Assembly: GCF_001434575.1 (NCBI RefSeq)
Contig: NZ_AZDA01000046.1
Location: 1-64,000 of the forward strand
DNA length: 64,000 bases
Reading direction: 5' to 3'
Source: Loigolactobacillus bifermentans DSM 20003
GTDB taxonomy: Bacteria > Bacillota > Bacilli > Lactobacillales > Lactobacillaceae
Shown here in pieces: positions 62,274 through 64,000 of this stretch (the first letter of the stretch is position 1; each line of letters begins with the position of its first letter). The translations under genes and the position numbers were made by a program. The notes beneath the pieces were generated by a model. It was not told the DNA's origin and did no database searches. It saw only the letters and a list, made by a program, of their open reading frames with translations.

Positions 62274-62777
62274 GTGAAAAAATTTATTTTAATTTGTGCA
62301 ACAGGGTTATTGGGAATTGGGTTAGCTGGTTGCAGTAATAGCTCTAATCAGTCATCCGATAGTAGTGCAAAAACTGAAAGTGTCGCTTCTAAAAATAACG
62401 TGAAGTTAGCCAAGGACTTAGAGAAACAATTCAACAAAGATGGCAAAGTTGCAACAACCAAGGTTGAGCCTGAAGTGGTTGATGATCAATCGAAGGACAA
62501 CAAACCACATGAAGAAATTAAAGTAATTATTACCGATAAAGCACTAATCAAGACTATCACCGCTGATGAAGATGCAATCAGAAATGATACAGCTACTGAT
62601 GATCAAAAAATGTATATCGCAACACTTCAAGAAATGATTTCAAAAGAAGCAAAGAAATTAGATAATACGAAAGACACCATTAGTCTTATCTATAAGATGG
62701 ACGATCAAAACAACTACCAAATTGCTGGCAGTTCAAAAACACATGATTTTGTAAAACTTGTAGAAGTTGGCGTTTAA
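62274..62777 (+). CDS. Lipoprotein, candidate superinfection-exclusion protein
   Basis: A 167-aa lipoprotein: signal peptide KKFILICATGLLGIGLAGC with lipobox LAGC, then a Ser/Asn/Gln-rich spacer and a charged helical domain. It would be anchored outside the membrane. The GTG at 62274 has GGAGGAA 8 nt upstream. Lipoproteins in this place between cI and int (Ltp of TP-J34, Sie proteins) block DNA injection by related phages. The family itself is not recognised, so the role is by position. Confidence 0.75.
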   Translation: MKKFILICATGLLGIGLAGCSNSSNQSSDSSAKTESVASKNNVKLAKDLEKQFNKDGKVATTKVEPEVVDDQSKDNKPHEEIKVIITDKALIKTITADEDAIRNDTATDDQKMYIATLQEMISKEAKKLDNTKDTISLIYKMDDQNNYQIAGSSKTHDFVKLVEVGV

Positions 62778-62779
62778 CT

Positions 62780-62929
62780 TTAAAAATGATTGATACGTTT
62801 AGAGGATACGACACTATTTGACTTTAATTTCTCAAAAGCACGCCTGTTTTCAGACATATGCGTTGTTACTTTTCGATTAAATTCTTTGTGTTCGTGAGAA
62901 GCTTTCTTAAATTGTTTAATAGAGCTCAT
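62780..62929 (-). CDS. Small basic protein convergent to the lipoprotein gene (49 aa)
   Basis: A 49-codon frame starting MSSIKQFKKASHEHKEFNRK, with AAGGGAGG 8 nt before the ATG and an extended -10 promoter (TGCTATAAT at 62954-62962). Its stop is 2 nt from the lipoprotein stop, on the opposite strand. Basic, helical, possibly DNA-binding or excisionase-like. No family recognised. Confidence 0.7.
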   Translation of the reverse strand: MSSIKQFKKASHEHKEFNRKVTTHMSENRRAFEKLKSNSVVSSKRINHF

Positions 62930-62953
62930 ATAGTCGTCCTCCCTTCTATGCGG

Positions 62954-62962
62954 ATTATAGCA
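62954..62962 (-). promoter_or_regulatory. Extended -10 promoter of the 49-aa gene
   Basis: Minus-strand TGCTATAAT about 25 nt before the ATG at 62929. Confidence 0.6.
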
Positions 62963-62972
62963 TTAATATCAC

Positions 62973-63016
62973 AAAAAAATACACCCTCATCCCCGACCAA
63001 AGTTTTGAGAGTGTAT
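62973..63016 (-). terminator. Terminator facing transcription from the integrase side
   Basis: Minus-strand ATACACTCTCA and TGAGGGTGTAT pair (11 bp, one G-U) with a 16-nt loop, followed by T7. It isolates the 49-aa gene from upstream antisense transcription. Confidence 0.75.
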
Positions 63017-63030
63017 CTATCACAAAAACT

Positions 63031-63052
63031 GCCACTGAGGTGGCTTCTTTTT
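63031..63052 (+). terminator. Terminator before integrase
   Basis: Plus-strand GCCAC-TGAG-GTGGC followed by TTCTTTTT. It ends lipoprotein transcription so that integrase is separately expressed. Confidence 0.7.
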
Positions 63053-63104
63053 CGTATTCTATTATACGCCTGAAAGGTGGTGTTGCCTACTTTCTTTTCA
63101 TAAA

Positions 63105-63120
63105 TCCTAGCCCGGTTTCG
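63105..63120 (+). repeat. Copy 2 of the 16-nt repeat upstream of integrase
   Basis: CCTAGCCCGGTTTCGT, identical to the copy at 56521, about 20 nt before the integrase ATG. Possible recombinase-binding or autoregulatory site. Confidence 0.5.
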
Positions 63121-63141
63121 TAAAAGAAAGGAACTTTGAAA

Positions 63142-64000
63142 ATGAAATTTAGTAATGACAAAAAGATTGCATCAGATCCACGGATTCACTCGTACACCAC
63201 GCAACAGAAAAAGCGCTGCTATCGCGTTAGCTTCAAACGAACGATTAAAGGCCATAAGAAACGTTTTGAACGTGCCGGGTTTAGTAGTAAGCAAGCGGCC
63301 ACTGAATGGGCTGACAACGCCTTGCGGGACGCTTTACTCACCAACGGTAAGGCCCGCAAGGTTACGGTCAAGGAATACTATAAAAAATGGTCAGAACGCA
63401 ATGTCGCTGACGGTACCTGGTCCCGTGATTCACTTTGGAATTACAACACAATGTACAACAGCCACATCATCCCGCACTACGGCGACACGCCTTTGGATGA
63501 GATCACCCGTGATTCTTTCCAAGACTGGATAGACGAGTTGATTCACTACCCACGGGCCGATGGTAAAATTGGCTATTCGTCAAACACCTTGTACATGATT
63601 CGCCGCATGCTATCAGCCATGCTGAATGATGCAATTTTAAGCGAGGTCATCACAGTTAACCGAATCAAGCGGATTCGCATCCCTGACGGTGTCAACAAGA
63701 ACAACGTGGATATTCCACGCGACAAATACAATGCAGCAATTCAAGCAGCTGAACGCTTGCTGTCCGACGACCAACTAGGCGCCTTTTACCTGACACTATA
63801 TGGCTTGCGGCATTCGGAAGTCTTAGGCTTAAAGTACAAGCATGTGCACCAAAATTATGTCCACGTTTGCTGGACCCGTACCCGTGCTTGTCCCGAAGGC
63901 CAAAAGAAAACCAAGAACAGCACCTCAACCCGTGACGTGCCAATCTCTTTAAAGTGCAGCAACATTTTAAAGCGGGCCATGCTAGCCACCAAACAGATTA
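63142..64000 (+). CDS. int: Tyrosine-family phage integrase (C-terminus outside window)
   Basis: The first 286 codons of a tyrosine recombinase. It starts MKFSNDKKIASDPRIHSYTT; the N-terminal arm-binding domain (about 15-60: YRVSFKRTIKGHKKRFERAG) is followed by a SAM-like core-binding domain (about 80-185). The catalytic domain begins with the first active-site Arg in TLYGLRHSEVLGLKY. The HxxR and Tyr motifs lie past the window end. AAAGGAA precedes the ATG. It would integrate and excise the prophage; the attachment site should lie beyond 64000. Confidence 0.93.
   Translation, partial: MKFSNDKKIASDPRIHSYTTQQKKRCYRVSFKRTIKGHKKRFERAGFSSKQAATEWADNALRDALLTNGKARKVTVKEYYKKWSERNVADGTWSRDSLWNYNTMYNSHIIPHYGDTPLDEITRDSFQDWIDELIHYPRADGKIGYSSNTLYMIRRMLSAMLNDAILSEVITVNRIKRIRIPDGVNKNNVDIPRDKYNAAIQAAERLLSDDQLGAFYLTLYGLRHSEVLGLKYKHVHQNYVHVCWTRTRACPEGQKKTKNSTSTRDVPISLKCSNILKRAMLATKQI

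Larger units (their letters stand above)
30932..64000. mobile_element. Siphovirus-type prophage (right end beyond the window)
   Basis: Continuous phage modules from lysis (31.1 kb) to integrase (63.1 kb onwards): lysis, tail, head with HK97-type protease and capsid, packaging with HNH, late regulator, replication with an HUH Rep, lysogeny switch and tyrosine integrase. The left boundary is somewhere between the suf promoter and 31090 and is set only approximately. The attachment site repeat cannot be confirmed because the other end lies outside the window. No essential structural gene looks broken, so the prophage may be intact. Confidence 0.9.

Overview
The window looks like the chromosome of a low-GC Gram-positive lactic acid bacterium (Lactobacillaceae). 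The evidence is strong AGGAGG-type ribosome binding sites, sigma-A promoters, cre-like sites, a sufCDSUB operon and a lactobacillus-type siphovirus prophage. I cannot name the species.

1-16.4 kb is mostly minus strand and carries most of an anaerobic purine/urate-degradation cluster: part of ygeY, then ygeX, a hydantoinase (hyuA), ygfK, ssnA, the three xanthine-dehydrogenase subunits and an NCS2 purine permease. A YheO/DauR-like regulator, a HAD phosphatase, a DUF2785-like protein and a Cys-tRNA(Pro) deacylase sit inside it. The permease has its own promoter with cre-like sites and a leader of about 500 nt containing an 8-codon open frame.

16.5-25 kb is amino-acid biosynthesis: proBA, pheA, and a tkt-aroE-aroF-aroB operon. 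Transketolase makes erythrose-4-phosphate, which AroF condenses with PEP; AroB and AroE continue towards shikimate. Upstream of tkt are a sigma-A promoter, a leader peptide with seven consecutive aromatic codons (Tyr-Tyr-Tyr-Phe-Trp-Phe-Phe), mutually exclusive hairpins and an intrinsic terminator. This is a ribosome-mediated attenuator and the most striking regulatory element here. Next to it is a divergent plus-strand transcription unit for a small RNA or small protein.

25.4-30.7 kb is the SUF iron-sulfur cluster assembly operon (sufCDSUB), the likely source of Fe-S clusters for XdhC and YgfK.

From about 30.9 kb to beyond the right edge lies a prophage. Read on its minus strand it runs CI/Cro switch, early genes including a Tad2-like anti-Thoeris protein, an HUH replication initiator, an ArpU-like late regulator, HNH-TerS-TerL packaging, portal-protease-capsid, tail genes, tail fibre, holin and endolysin. 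CI, an exported lipoprotein and a tyrosine integrase (cut by the edge) are on the plus strand. Two -1 programmed frameshift sites are visible: a canonical one at the end of the capsid gene, adding a 66-residue acidic tail, and one joining the two tail-assembly chaperone frames. Several small genes (59, 49, 49 and 44 aa) were located by reading frames with strong ribosome binding sites.
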